Assembly (NCBI GenBank): GCA_030432655.1
Contig: JAUILA010000024.1
Span: 1-64,000 of the forward strand
Direction: 5' to 3'
Length of the DNA: 64,000 bases
Source: Bacteroidia bacterium
GTDB taxonomy: Bacteria; Bacteroidota; Bacteroidia; Cytophagales; Cyclobacteriaceae
Positions 19,065 through 28,371 of the stretch are shown here, piece by piece. The notes below the pieces were generated by a model. That model saw nothing but the letters and a program-made list of their open reading frames with translations. It was not told the DNA's origin and searched no databases. Position numbers and translations under genes: made by a program. Within the stretch, counting starts at the first letter, position 1. Every line of letters starts with the position of its first letter.

Positions 19065-20831
19065 ATGACCCGTAAACCTCTTCTAGTGTGCATCCTGCTG
19101 ATGATCATTCTCCCGGTAATCAGCCAGGGCCAGGATTCAACGCGCCAGAATATAATTCGCCGTGCAATAAATGAAGGGATTGATTTGATTAGTGTGGGCA
19201 CGCGTGATACTATTTTCAATGAGAATAACGCGGCAAGGTTTGAGCTTTACAGCGGAAAGATAATCCGTAATATAGATATCGAACATATTGGATTTGACAT
19301 TTCAATATATGATGAACAAGGCAAGTGGTCATTGGCGCGGCTCGCCGACAAACTTCATTACGATACCCGTCGTAAGGTACTTCTCCGCCATTTATTTATT
19401 AAAAAAGGGGATCGCATCGATGCCAATAAGCTCGGGGATAATGAACGTTATCTTCGGGACAGGGATTTCCTGCTTGACTGCCGGATTGTCCCGGCAGAAA
19501 CCGCTCATGCCGATTCGGTAGACCTGATTATCATTACCAAAGACATTTTCCCGCTCGGGGGGTCGGTGGGCGGAAGTTTCCCTACGGCCCCACGGTTTTC
19601 AGTTTACGATGTGAATATTGATGGTCGCGGTCAACGGATCGCACTGGACATGTTAATTGATACCGACAGATCACCCAACTTCGGATATGGTTTATCTTTT
19701 CGTCAAAGCAGCATTCTGGGCTCCCTGGCCGATCTGGAGTTGGGTTATACGCAGCTGGATGCCGGCCGCAGTTTGGGCACAGAAAGAGAATATGCTGTTT
19801 ATGCACGGCTGACCCGTCCGCTTGTTTCCCCGTTCCTTAGGATGGCCGGCGGCATGGAGGTTAGCCGCAACTGGTCCAGAAACGTAACTGAAAAAGAAGA
19901 TTCCCTCTTCAACTCATATGAATACAACCTGATCGACTTGTGGGCCGGTTATAATATGGGGATCAAATCACTTAGTACGCTGAAAAGGCATTTTGTAGCC
20001 TTGCGGTACGTAGATTCCTTCTACAGTGATGCGCCAACTATCAGAAACAATAAAAACCAGGAATTAAACGACAACTTATACGGATATATCGGAGAATATA
20101 CTTTCTACCGACAGGTCTATTTTAAGACGCGTTATGTATTACGGTTCGGCGTGACAGAAGACATTCCTTACGGATTTTCCGTCGGTGCCGGGGCAGGCTA
20201 CACCCGGATTCTGAGAACGGAAAGACCTGTAGCCACACTTAAGATGAAGTATTTTCAGCCGAACAGAAGTGGTGATTTCTATCAATTCAGGTTACAGGGG
20301 CAGACGTACTTCCGGAATGGCACTGCGGAAGATCAGATTCTGGACGGTTCATTTACCTATTATACCAGGGCGTACCAGGCAGGTAACAAACGGCTGAGGG
20401 CAACTGCCGGTGCCGGGTACACTCAGCTGTTTAATATGAATACCAACAGCCCGCTCAGAATTGGACGTGATTATCTCACCGGTTTTTCTTCTGACAGTCT
20501 TCAGGCTGATCAGCGGCTAACCTGGGGGGTGCAGTCGACTTTGTACACCGAATGGTCGGTTCTCGGCTTCCGAATGGCTCCATTTGCCGCCATAGATGGA
20601 ATTTGGGTCAATTGTATCGAATGTCCGACAGATAAATCGATTTATTACGCACTTAGTGCCGGCATACAGACAAGAAATGAAAATCTTATATTCGGTACGC
20701 TGGAATTGCGATTCACCTATCTGCCCAGGGATGAATACGGGGATCCTTCATTCTCCTTCAGGTTTACCCAGCGTTTCAGGATACGGGAACAGCAATTTAT
20801 AACTGCCCCCACCCTGATTAGGTACAACTAG
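19065..20831 (+). CDS. BamA/TamA-like outer-membrane barrel protein
   Basis: 588 residues. Signal peptide of about 21 residues (ends SQGQ). A POTRA-like region follows (YSGKIIRNIDIEHIGFDISI, LLRHLFIKKGDRIDANKLGD, ERYLRDRDFLLDCRIVPAET), which is typical of Omp85-type proteins. The C-terminal half is made of amphipathic strands (GYGLSFRQSSILGSLADLEL, etc.) ending FRFTQRFRIR. Probably an outer-membrane transport or assembly protein; substrate unknown. The gene converges with the CvfB-like gene and their stop codons overlap by 4 bp. Confidence 0.72.
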   Translation: MTRKPLLVCILLMIILPVISQGQDSTRQNIIRRAINEGIDLISVGTRDTIFNENNAARFELYSGKIIRNIDIEHIGFDISIYDEQGKWSLARLADKLHYDTRRKVLLRHLFIKKGDRIDANKLGDNERYLRDRDFLLDCRIVPAETAHADSVDLIIITKDIFPLGGSVGGSFPTAPRFSVYDVNIDGRGQRIALDMLIDTDRSPNFGYGLSFRQSSILGSLADLELGYTQLDAGRSLGTEREYAVYARLTRPLVSPFLRMAGGMEVSRNWSRNVTEKEDSLFNSYEYNLIDLWAGYNMGIKSLSTLKRHFVALRYVDSFYSDAPTIRNNKNQELNDNLYGYIGEYTFYRQVYFKTRYVLRFGVTEDIPYGFSVGAGAGYTRILRTERPVATLKMKYFQPNRSGDFYQFRLQGQTYFRNGTAEDQILDGSFTYYTRAYQAGNKRLRATAGAGYTQLFNMNTNSPLRIGRDYLTGFSSDSLQADQRLTWGVQSTLYTEWSVLGFRMAPFAAIDGIWVNCIECPTDKSIYYALSAGIQTRNENLIFGTLELRFTYLPRDEYGDPSFSFRFTQRFRIREQQFITAPTLIRYN

Positions 20832-21658
20832 GACAAAAGACGGATTCCATTCTCCTCCATCTTCACCTTACGCGCCTTATATAATCCGCCAAGGGCTTTT
20901 TTAAAGGCCTTCTTACTCATACCAGCCAGCCGCCGGATTTCTTCAGGGGTGCTTTTATCGTTCAGGGGCAGATATCCGTCATGTGAAAGCAGGAGCTCTT
21001 CCAGCTCGCTACGGCTTTGCTTAATTCCTTCCAGCCCTTCTTTTCTTAGAGTGAGGTCGATCTTTCCATCTTCACGTATGTTTTTTACATACCCGGTCAT
21101 CTGATCACCGATCTCCATATGACCAAAGACATCGGAACTGAAAAGCAGTCCGCTGCAGGTTTTATTCACCAGCATTTTAATGCCCAGGTCCGTTTCGTCA
21201 TAGACGATGAGGCTCACCTCCTCCCCTTCTGATAATGTCTCAGCTGGATTCTTACTGAGGAATGACTGAAGTTTTGAAGTGCCCAACAGGCGGTCGGTGG
21301 AATAATCGACAGCGATCCTTACCGGCACCCGCATTCCTTCCGAAAAGGGAACGTGTTGTTCAGCCCGGGGAACAAACAAGTCTTTTTCGAGACCCCAGTC
21401 CATAAAAGCCCCATGACGGGTGATGTCCTTAACCCGAAGAACGACGATATCCCCTACTTCCCCGGCAGGCTTTAGCGTGGTGGCCAGCAAGCGGTCTTCC
21501 GAATCGCGGTGTATGAAGACAGAAATAATGTCTCCCGGTTTTGTATTCTCCGGAACATACTTGGAAGGCAGAAGGATTTCACCTTTTTCCGATTCCATGT
21601 AAACCCCGAAGTCAACTTCACGGGAGACCTTAAGTTTATAGGTATGTCCTATTTCCAT
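20828..21658 (-). CDS. cvfB: CvfB-like S1 RNA-binding protein
   Basis: 276 residues. Tandem S1-type OB domains: VSREVDFGVYMESEKGEILL, VKDITRHGAFMDWGLEKDLF and a third in MTGYVKNIREDGKIDLTLRK. A C-terminal winged-helix-like tail follows (STPEEIRRLAGMSKKAFKKA), which is the CvfB/YitL architecture. Such proteins bind RNA and affect virulence-factor expression in Staphylococcus; the role in Bacteroidota is unknown. 30 bp upstream... of the mscL end on the same strand there is no overlap, so co-transcription with mscL is likely but not proven. Confidence 0.85.
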   Translation of the reverse strand: MEIGHTYKLKVSREVDFGVYMESEKGEILLPSKYVPENTKPGDIISVFIHRDSEDRLLATTLKPAGEVGDIVVLRVKDITRHGAFMDWGLEKDLFVPRAEQHVPFSEGMRVPVRIAVDYSTDRLLGTSKLQSFLSKNPAETLSEGEEVSLIVYDETDLGIKMLVNKTCSGLLFSSDVFGHMEIGDQMTGYVKNIREDGKIDLTLRKEGLEGIKQSRSELEELLLSHDGYLPLNDKSTPEEIRRLAGMSKKAFKKALGGLYKARKVKMEENGIRLLS

Positions 21659-21688
21659 AGGACGAAGGTACGTAAAACGAGAGGAAGA

Positions 21689-22102
21689 TCAGTTATTATT
21701 TTTCAACAGGTCCCTGATCTCCATAAGCAGTTTTTCCTGGTTGCTGGGTGCCGGTGGCGCTGCAGGCTCAGGCGTATCCTCCTTCTTTTTAAGGAAATTG
21801 TTATAGGCTTTGACAACCAGAAATACAGCGAAGGACACGATGATAAAAGTGATGATTGTATTAATGAAAGAGCCGTAGTTAACGGTCACTGCTTCAATCG
21901 TACCATCATCAAGTGTTTTTTCACCGATAATCATTTTAAGGTCGGAGAAATCAACACCTGCAATTAATTGTCCGATCGGCGGCATGATAATGTCGTCTAC
22001 GAAAGACTTAACGATCGCGCCAAAATAGGTCGCCAGTATAAGACCGACTGCCAGTTCGAGCACATTTCCCCTGGCAATAAACTCTTTAAATTCTTTGATC
22101 AT
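21689..22102 (-). CDS. mscL: large-conductance mechanosensitive channel
   Basis: 137 residues. N-terminus MIKEFKEFIARGNVLELAVG with the first membrane helix, GAIVKSFVDDIIMPPIG, a periplasmic loop, then the second helix (INTIITFIIVSFAVFLVVKA) and a charged C-terminal helix ending LLMEIRDLLK. This is the MscL pattern; the pentameric channel opens on membrane tension and releases solutes on osmotic downshift. It lies upstream of the cvfB-like gene on the same strand and is divergent from hbd. Confidence 0.96.
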   Translation of the reverse strand: MIKEFKEFIARGNVLELAVGLILATYFGAIVKSFVDDIIMPPIGQLIAGVDFSDLKMIIGEKTLDDGTIEAVTVNYGSFINTIITFIIVSFAVFLVVKAYNNFLKKKEDTPEPAAPPAPSNQEKLLMEIRDLLKNNN

Positions 22103-22198
22103 TTTTACAAATTTTAGGTTAAAATCGGCTCAATATAAGCCGTTTAGCTAAATTTTCCCATAGCCGTTTCAGTGTTCCCTGAAATTTCCTAAAAGTTT

Positions 22199-22206
22199 TA
22201 TCTTTG
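22199..22206 (+). promoter_or_regulatory. candidate Bacteroidota promoter of hbd (-7 element)
   Basis: TATCTTTG matches the Bacteroidota -7 consensus TAnnTTTG. It sits 33 bp before the ATG at 22240, so transcription would begin about 22212 and leave a leader of some 28 nt containing AAGGAAA. The matching -33 TTG is weak (GTGTTCC around 22173-22178). Confidence 0.55.
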
Positions 22207-22239
22207 GTCACATTAGTAAATCAAACAGAAGGAAATATT

Positions 22240-23130
22240 ATGAAGAATATTGCGGTAGTTGGTTCAGGAACAATGGGGAACGGGATCGCGCATGTCTTTG
22301 CACAGCATGGCTACAAGGTTGCACTGATCGATATATCAGAGCAAGCCCTTGAAAAGGGGCTGTCCACCATTGGGAAGAACCTGGACAGGCAAATAAAAAA
22401 AGAACTTATCACCGAATCAGATAAAAAGGAGACACTGGATAACATTTCGACATTCTCCGATATGGAAAAAGGCGTTCAGTCTGCCGACCTCGTGGTCGAG
22501 GCAGCCACTGAAAATGTCGACCTGAAACTGAAAATATTTGCTGATCTTGATAAATTCAGTCCGCCTGAAACCATACTGGCTACCAATACCTCTTCCATTT
22601 CAATTACCCATATCGCCTCAGTGACCGGCCGTGCCGGCAAAGTTATCGGAATGCATTTCATGAACCCGGTACCGGTCATGAAGCTCGTGGAAATCATTCG
22701 GGGGTACAATACAACTGATGATGTCACCAAAACAATCATGGAGGTTTCTGAAAAACTAAACAAGGTGCCGGTAGAAGTCAATGACTACCCGGGCTTTATC
22801 GCTAACCGCATTCTGATGCCCATGATCAACGAAGCTATCTCATCGTTATACGAGGGCGTAGCAGGGGTCGAAGAGATAGATACCGTCATGAAACTAGGAA
22901 TGGCCCATCCGATGGGCCCCCTTCAGCTGGCTGATTTTATAGGATTGGATGTATGCCTGTCTATTCTTCGTGTATTGCATGATGGATTTGGCAATCCGAA
23001 GTACGCACCATGTCCGCTGTTGGTGAATATGGTCACTGCCGGCCATAAAGGGGTGAAATCCGGTTCAGGTTTTTACAACTGGTCGCATGGCACCAAAGAA
23101 CTCATTGTCTCATCTCAATTTAAAAACTGA
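22240..23130 (+). CDS. hbd: 3-hydroxybutyryl-CoA dehydrogenase
   Basis: 296 residues from ATG at 22240 (MKNIAVVGSGTMGNGIAHVF); the longer frame from 22204 adds 12 residues outside the family. The Rossmann motif GSGTMGNG binds NAD(P). MHFMNPVPVMKLVEIIRG holds the catalytic His of the HFxNPxxxMxLVE motif, and NDYPGFIANRILMPMINEA and HPMGPLQLADFIGLDV are standard. It oxidises 3-hydroxyacyl-CoA in butanoate metabolism or beta-oxidation. The HerA-like gene begins 3 bp later, so the two are probably one transcript. Confidence 0.93.
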   Translation: MKNIAVVGSGTMGNGIAHVFAQHGYKVALIDISEQALEKGLSTIGKNLDRQIKKELITESDKKETLDNISTFSDMEKGVQSADLVVEAATENVDLKLKIFADLDKFSPPETILATNTSSISITHIASVTGRAGKVIGMHFMNPVPVMKLVEIIRGYNTTDDVTKTIMEVSEKLNKVPVEVNDYPGFIANRILMPMINEAISSLYEGVAGVEEIDTVMKLGMAHPMGPLQLADFIGLDVCLSILRVLHDGFGNPKYAPCPLLVNMVTAGHKGVKSGSGFYNWSHGTKELIVSSQFKN

Positions 23131-23132
23131 CT

Positions 23133-24677
23133 ATGTCATCCGCTGAAGAATTCGCGTCCCTGATCGGTGAATCATATACTTTTAAAGGCCCGTCCCTGAC
23201 GATTGGCGGCGCGATGCTGGAGGGTGAAACCCTGACCGGTAGTATTATCAGGGCGCCGCTGAAAACCATGAATCGTCACGGGCTAATCGCGGGTGCCACG
23301 GGAACCGGCAAGACAAAGACATTACAGGTAATGGCTGAAGGACTGGCTGATGCAGGGGTTCCGGTGCTGCTGATGGACATCAAAGGAGACCTCAGCGGCC
23401 TGGGCCAGCCAAGCCCCGGGCATCCAAAGATTGACGAGCGACATACCGCGATCGGCACCGAGCACGTCCCGTCGGCGTATACGATCGAACCATTGACGAT
23501 CTCCCGGGACAAAGGGGTGCGCATGCGTGCTACTGTATCCGAATTCGGACCAGTACTCCTGGGAAAGATGCTGGAGCTCAATGACACCCAATCAGGCATT
23601 CTTTCCATGATCTTTAAATATTGTGACGATAAAAAAATGCCACTGCTGGACCTGAAGGACCTCAAAAAAGTACTACAGCACGTAATGGCAGACGGAAAAG
23701 AAGATATAGAGAAAGAATACGGACGTATTTCCACTGCCTCTATTGGTACCATCAACCGCAAGATCATCGAACTGGAGCAGCAGGGAGCAGAAGAATTCTT
23801 CGGAGAAAAGTCGTTTGATACGGCCGATCTTTTGCGACAGGATGAAGAAGGCAGGGGGATTATCAGTATTCTCCGGCTGACGGACATTCAGGACAAACCT
23901 AAGATGTTCTCCACATTCATGCTATGCCTGTTGGCTGAGATTTATTCTACATTTCCGGAACAGGGTGATCAGGACCGCCCTAAGCTGGTCATTTTCATTG
24001 ATGAGGCACACCTTATATTCAAGGAAGCGAGTTCTGCCTTGTTATCACAACTTGACGCTATCGTTAAGCTGATCCGTTCGAAGGGGGTTGGCTTGTATTT
24101 CTGTACCCAGGTACCGTCGGACATCCCTGAAAACATACTCAGTCAGCTTGGCTTCCGCGTTCAGCATGCACTGCGTGCCTTTACGGCGAAAGACCGGAAA
24201 AAAATAAAGCTGGTGGCGGAGAATTTTCCTCCAACAGATTATTACGATGTGGATCAGCAACTTACTTCCCTGGGAATCGGGGAAGCCCTGGTTACTGTGC
24301 TCAATGAAAAAGGGATCCCGACTCCGCTGGCGGCGACCATGATGGTTGCTCCCAGGTCCCGGATGGATGTACTTACCGCTAAAGAGCTTAATTCAATCCT
24401 TGATGCCAGTGAGATCGCGGAAGAATATAACGAAGAAATTGATCGCGAGAGTGCCTACGAACTGTTGCAGGAAAAACTGGTGGTAGCTGAAAAGAAATCA
24501 GCCGACCCGGAAGTCATTAAAAAGCGACAGGAAGAGGATTCCCTGATTGAGGAATTATCTAAGAATACGATGGTGAGGCAGCTGGGCCGCACATTGGTTC
24601 GTGAATTGAGCCGTGGTCTGCTGGGAGCCCTCGGCGTAAAACCTCAACGAAAAAGAAGAAGCTCATCCATCTGGTGA
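23133..24677 (+). CDS. HerA/DUF853-type P-loop ATPase
   Basis: 514 residues. Walker A AGATGTGKTKT (about 53-63), Walker B LVIFIDEAHLIF (about 289-300) and the stretch STFMLCLLAEIYSTFPEQ, FCTQVPSDIPENIL are typical of DUF853/YjgR, a branch of the HerA-FtsK ATPases. The C-terminus is basic (KPQRKRRSSSIW). Its cellular role is unknown; relatives are hexameric DNA or protein pumps. No NurA partner is next to it. Three bp follow hbd. An imperfect hairpin AGCTCATC / GATGAGCT (24660-24683) overlaps the stop and could end transcripts from both sides. Confidence 0.85.
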   Translation: MSSAEEFASLIGESYTFKGPSLTIGGAMLEGETLTGSIIRAPLKTMNRHGLIAGATGTGKTKTLQVMAEGLADAGVPVLLMDIKGDLSGLGQPSPGHPKIDERHTAIGTEHVPSAYTIEPLTISRDKGVRMRATVSEFGPVLLGKMLELNDTQSGILSMIFKYCDDKKMPLLDLKDLKKVLQHVMADGKEDIEKEYGRISTASIGTINRKIIELEQQGAEEFFGEKSFDTADLLRQDEEGRGIISILRLTDIQDKPKMFSTFMLCLLAEIYSTFPEQGDQDRPKLVIFIDEAHLIFKEASSALLSQLDAIVKLIRSKGVGLYFCTQVPSDIPENILSQLGFRVQHALRAFTAKDRKKIKLVAENFPPTDYYDVDQQLTSLGIGEALVTVLNEKGIPTPLAATMMVAPRSRMDVLTAKELNSILDASEIAEEYNEEIDRESAYELLQEKLVVAEKKSADPEVIKKRQEEDSLIEELSKNTMVRQLGRTLVRELSRGLLGALGVKPQRKRRSSSIW

Positions 24678-24693
24678 TGAGCTCTGCTTTCGA

Positions 24694-25125
24694 TTAGTTA
24701 AAGAAACCCCTCAGTGTATCGCCCAGTCCGGAAGCTGAGCTACCGCCAAGGACACCTTTGAGCATTTCATCAGTCAGCCCTGATGAAGGCGTATTGTTAT
24801 CAATACTGCTCAGAAGGGTCGGGATAAGCATTTGGGATACACTTTTTGCAATATCCGGGGATATGCCAAGCTTGCCCGCAAGCTGACCTGCATAATTACC
24901 AATGAGATCACCGACGAGTGAACTGCTTCCAATGTTCTGTTTTCCGTTGAAAAGGTCCAGCATTCCTCCCAGGTCTCCTCCGGTAGCCTGCGATTTGAAT
25001 GTATCAGCAATACTCCCTTTGGCCAGTTCCAGGGCATCACCTGTTTTTTCAGCAGGTACTCCCAGGCTGGCCAGTTGTCCGCTTAATTCGGTGATATCCA
25101 AATTCTTGAGTAATGTATCAAGCAT
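24694..25125 (-). CDS. DUF937-like protein
   Basis: 143 residues rich in Gly, Ser and Leu. MLDTLLKNLDITELSGQLAS, SSLVGDLIGNYAGQLAGKLG and SQMLIPTLLSSIDNN recall DUF937/YidB-type proteins, small helical proteins of unknown function. No signal peptide. Converges with the HerA-like gene 16 bp away. Confidence 0.65.
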   Translation of the reverse strand: MLDTLLKNLDITELSGQLASLGVPAEKTGDALELAKGSIADTFKSQATGGDLGGMLDLFNGKQNIGSSSLVGDLIGNYAGQLAGKLGISPDIAKSVSQMLIPTLLSSIDNNTPSSGLTDEMLKGVLGGSSASGLGDTLRGFFN

Positions 25126-25203
25126 GATTAGTAAACGTTTAGTAAGCCGCTAAAAATAGCCACTAACACTTTAATAATCAATACGTTAAACGATATTATG
25201 CGA

Positions 25204-25803
25204 TCAGTCGCAGTATTTGGAGATAAGCTCGTCCGCACCATCAGCTCCCAGGGACTTTGCCATCTGGAAATCGGTACAGGCCCGTGACGTCTGGTTCTGA
25301 TAAAGTCTCAGAGACCCTCTCGACACATAGGCATCCGCATATTGATCATTTACACTCAGCGCATTGTTGTACGCTTCCATAGCTTCGGTGAGTTTACCCA
25401 ATTTTTGAAACGCCTTACCCCTGAGATTATAGGCCACCTCGTTATCCGCATCATAGTCTATGACCTTATCAGCGTAGAAGATGGCATTTTCAAAATCCTT
25501 TTGCCGGTAATAAAAATCATTAGCCAGGCTAAGCAGGGCATTTGTGTTAGTTGGTTCTTCCTTGATCACCGCATTAAAATCGGCCAGTGCTTTCTCAAAT
25601 TCTCCAAGCTCCTGATAAGCCCTGCCACGGTTGTATAATGATTTGATATGAGTAGGTTCCAGATTTAAATATTCAGAATAGGCGTCTACGGCCTTTTTAT
25701 ATTCACCTTTTTTATAATACGAATCACCGACTGTTGATTGTTCATCCCCGCATCCGGTCATTAACAGTATTGCAAAAACAGTGATTGCAACTATATTTTT
25801 CAT
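25204..25803 (-). CDS. TPR-repeat lipoprotein
   Basis: 199 residues. Signal sequence with lipobox LLMTGCG (Cys18), then about four TPR units: YYKKGEYKKAVDAYSEYLNL, LYNRGRAYQELGEFEKALAD, LSLANDFYYRQKDFENAIFY and YNLRGKAFQKLGKLTEAMEA. Membrane-anchored protein-interaction module; partner unknown. Single gene between the DUF937-like gene and the hydrolase. Confidence 0.8.
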   Translation of the reverse strand: MKNIVAITVFAILLMTGCGDEQSTVGDSYYKKGEYKKAVDAYSEYLNLEPTHIKSLYNRGRAYQELGEFEKALADFNAVIKEEPTNTNALLSLANDFYYRQKDFENAIFYADKVIDYDADNEVAYNLRGKAFQKLGKLTEAMEAYNNALSVNDQYADAYVSRGSLRLYQNQTSRACTDFQMAKSLGADGADELISKYCD

Positions 25804-25879
25804 AAATGTATTTCGTCTTACTTAAAAAAATAAGTGGCAAGCAGCCACTTTGGCACAAAGATAGGGCTTTTTAACGGGA

Positions 25880-26608
25880 TCAGATATGTTCAAGAAAGCT
25901 TTTCACCGCCTCCCAGTATTCTTTCGAATCGGGAAATTTGGACCAGAGTGCCCGTGAACCGTGATTACCGGTTGAAGAAGGCCAGAAAAACTGTTTCTGA
26001 CTGCCGGAGACTGCCACATACATACCCCACCAGTTGCTTTTCTCATTATGGGCCGAAGTGAAGAACACCGGCTGACTGAGTGAATACATACTTGAGGTGA
26101 TATAATCGCGCGGCTTTCCCTGGGCGGTGAAATACTCCCCGGGAGAAAATGCCAGAATTGCGTCAACGGCTTCCGGCATTTCAGAACCTACCTTAAGTAC
26201 AAGGGAGGAAGAATAACTGCTTCCCCACAGGATAAGCTTTCCGTTTGCCAGGTTCTTCTTTGCATACTTTACTGAAGCAATAATATCGGGAAGGGCATCC
26301 ACATACTGGGTGCTTTTATATTTCGCCAGTGCGTCATTTCTGGTTTCGTTGGTAATATTATTGATTTTACCGCCGGACCTCAGATCAACGGCCAGGCAGT
26401 TATACCCCATGGCATTCAGTTTAGGCGCAATTTCCTTGTATTCTCCACGGCTCCAGTTGGCCTGATGGAACAAAAGGATCATAGGCGCCTCTTTCCCATG
26501 GGGGGCGTACAGGTCTGCGGTAATCGTGACCCCGTCTGAGGAAGGAAAAGTAATAACCTCCGGTTCCTGGCTGAAAAAGGCAAAGGCAAACAGCAACAAG
26601 TATTGCAT
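25880..26608 (-). CDS. secreted alpha/beta hydrolase
   Basis: 242 residues. Signal-like N-terminus (MQYLLLFAFAFFSQEP). The alpha/beta-hydrolase fold is seen from APMILLFHQANWSRGEY (oxyanion region), the nucleophile elbow LILWGSSYSSSLVL (Ser of GxSxxS) and the catalytic His in STGNHGSRALW. Looks like a dienelactone-hydrolase-type esterase or peptidase; substrate unknown. 55 bp separate it from the DUF3108 gene upstream, same direction. Confidence 0.75.
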   Translation of the reverse strand: MQYLLLFAFAFFSQEPEVITFPSSDGVTITADLYAPHGKEAPMILLFHQANWSRGEYKEIAPKLNAMGYNCLAVDLRSGGKINNITNETRNDALAKYKSTQYVDALPDIIASVKYAKKNLANGKLILWGSSYSSSLVLKVGSEMPEAVDAILAFSPGEYFTAQGKPRDYITSSMYSLSQPVFFTSAHNEKSNWWGMYVAVSGSQKQFFWPSSTGNHGSRALWSKFPDSKEYWEAVKSFLEHI

Positions 26609-26662
26609 ACGCTAGTATACTAAATTCCTTCCATTAATTTATCCTAAAAATAACCGGATATC

Positions 26663-27487
26663 TTACATTTTAGAGGTAACGGGGTTTCTAAGCCGTTCGT
26701 AATCAGCCAGCTCAATGGCCGTTGCGCCAATAAACATTTTGGCTTTGACGAGCAGCGGAATATGGTTTTTATCGTCTGATATCCATACATGAACAGAACG
26801 TTTTCCGTCGAATATTCCACCTTCCGGCATAATGGGGGTAAGTTTTATTGAGCGAAATTTACCGGCTTTGGTCTTGATTGTTTCACGACCTTCAAAAACC
26901 AGATCCATATGGTACACGGTATCTTCCAGAAATCCCTTGATCGCAAAGGAATCCCCGATCTCCATGTCATCATAGTTCTGGGCACGCATATAGAGAAACC
27001 CTGCGAGAATATCCCGTATATCCCGCGGTGTATCAAATACTTCCGGCTCCTTGTATTTTCCTGTTTTCTGATCAATGGTCCGTGTTTCCGCTTTGCCGGC
27101 CTGGTGATCGAATTCCGTCACTTCATTCTTGCGGTATTTACCCTCCTTAAGGTTACGAAAGCTCACGTGCGGCACCAGGGCTACGGTATCTACATAAGCA
27201 CCCCAGTGGTCATCGACCTGGGCCAGCCAGTCTACCATACCGGTTGTCTTACCGTACACATCAATCTGGTAAGCAGGACGTCCATTGACATATTTGAGAT
27301 CCTCACGAATGATGGTTTTGGCATCACCAACCGAAAACCAGCCGAACTGGACGCGGTAATCCAGCTGTTCGCCGCGGGTAAAACTGTCGTGGGTGACCTG
27401 CCTGAAATAGGAGGACCCGTAAAAACCGGATATTATGAAGCCGGTCAGAACTATAAGGATACTTGCTATTCTTGTCATTCCAAACAT
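26663..27487 (-). CDS. DUF3108 periplasmic protein
   Basis: 274 residues with an N-terminal membrane/signal segment (about 9-27). Stretches FTRGEQLDYRVQFGWFSVGD, RPAYQIDVYGKTTGMVDWLA, RDILAGFLYMRAQ and VHVWISDDKNHIPLLVKAKM are typical of DUF3108, a beta-rich LolA/LolB-like-fold family of unknown role. Lies 37 bp after dapD on the same strand. Confidence 0.8.
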   Translation of the reverse strand: MFGMTRIASILIVLTGFIISGFYGSSYFRQVTHDSFTRGEQLDYRVQFGWFSVGDAKTIIREDLKYVNGRPAYQIDVYGKTTGMVDWLAQVDDHWGAYVDTVALVPHVSFRNLKEGKYRKNEVTEFDHQAGKAETRTIDQKTGKYKEPEVFDTPRDIRDILAGFLYMRAQNYDDMEIGDSFAIKGFLEDTVYHMDLVFEGRETIKTKAGKFRSIKLTPIMPEGGIFDGKRSVHVWISDDKNHIPLLVKAKMFIGATAIELADYERLRNPVTSKM

Positions 27488-27524
27488 TTGTATACCTGAA
27501 TAACAAAGAAAGTGCCAGTATATT

Positions 27525-28337
27525 TTATACCGCTACGTTATTTTGCCTTAAAGCGTCGTTAAGTGAGGTCTTTTTGTCAGTACTTTCCTTGCGCTGACCT
27601 ATGATCAGGGCACAGGGTACCTGGAATTCACCGGCCGGGAATTTCTTTGGAATACTGCCGGGAATCACAACAGAACGGGGTGGCACATAGCCTTTATACT
27701 CAACAGGTTCGTCCTGGGTCACATCGATGATCTTCGAGCTGGCGGTTAGCGTTACATTCGCTCCCAATACTGCTTCGCGTCCGATTCGCACCCCTTCCAC
27801 CACTATACAACGGCTCCCGATAAAGGCATTATCCTCAACAATTACCGGGGCTGCCTGGACGGGTTCGAGCACCCCTCCTATTCCCACACCGCCACTGAGG
27901 TGAACATTTTTCCCTATTTGCGCACAACTTCCAACAGTCGCCCAGGTATCCACCATGGTGCCTTCATCAACGTATGCGCCAATATTGACATAGGATGGCA
28001 TCATCACTACGCCAGGGCTTAGGAATGAGCCGTACCGGGCAATGGCGTGAGGAACTACACGCACACCGAGCTTATCATAATTCTTTTTAAGGCCTATTTT
28101 ATCATGAAACTGAAATGGCCCCACCTCGATCAGCTGCATCTTCCGGAGCGGGAAATACAGAATTACCGCTTTCTTAATCCATTCATTAACCTTCCAGTCT
28201 TCCCCATCCGGCTCAGCTACCCTGCGGCTGCCGGCATCCAGATCACTGATTATGGTTTTGATTGCGATTTGAACTTCTTTTTCTTCAAGCCGGGAACGGT
28301 CTTCCCAGGCGGATTCAATAATTTCTCTAAGCTCCAT
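27525..28337 (-). CDS. dapD: tetrahydrodipicolinate N-succinyltransferase
   Basis: 270 residues from ATG at 28337 (MELREIIESAWEDRS); a start seven codons earlier adds MINIKIR outside the family. The left-handed beta-helix hexapeptide repeats are visible (VNIGAYVDEGTMVDTWATVG, NVHLSGGVGIGGVLEP, AFIGSRCIVVEGVRIG, AVLGANVTLTASSKI). DapD adds succinyl from succinyl-CoA to tetrahydrodipicolinate in the succinylase branch of lysine and diaminopimelate synthesis. The Pro-Arg-Ser-Val-Val end segment and PCALIIGQRKESTDKKTSLN are conserved. Confidence 0.95.
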   Translation of the reverse strand: MELREIIESAWEDRSRLEEKEVQIAIKTIISDLDAGSRRVAEPDGEDWKVNEWIKKAVILYFPLRKMQLIEVGPFQFHDKIGLKKNYDKLGVRVVPHAIARYGSFLSPGVVMMPSYVNIGAYVDEGTMVDTWATVGSCAQIGKNVHLSGGVGIGGVLEPVQAAPVIVEDNAFIGSRCIVVEGVRIGREAVLGANVTLTASSKIIDVTQDEPVEYKGYVPPRSVVIPGSIPKKFPAGEFQVPCALIIGQRKESTDKKTSLNDALRQNNVAV

Positions 28338-28371
28338 CCGAATTTTAATGTTAATCAAGTATACTTAACCC

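Noticed and set aside
24660-24683. Hairpin AGCTCATC/GATGAGCT at the HerA-like gene end as terminator
   Set aside because: Stem is good but there is no T-run on either strand; mentioned only in the gene entry.
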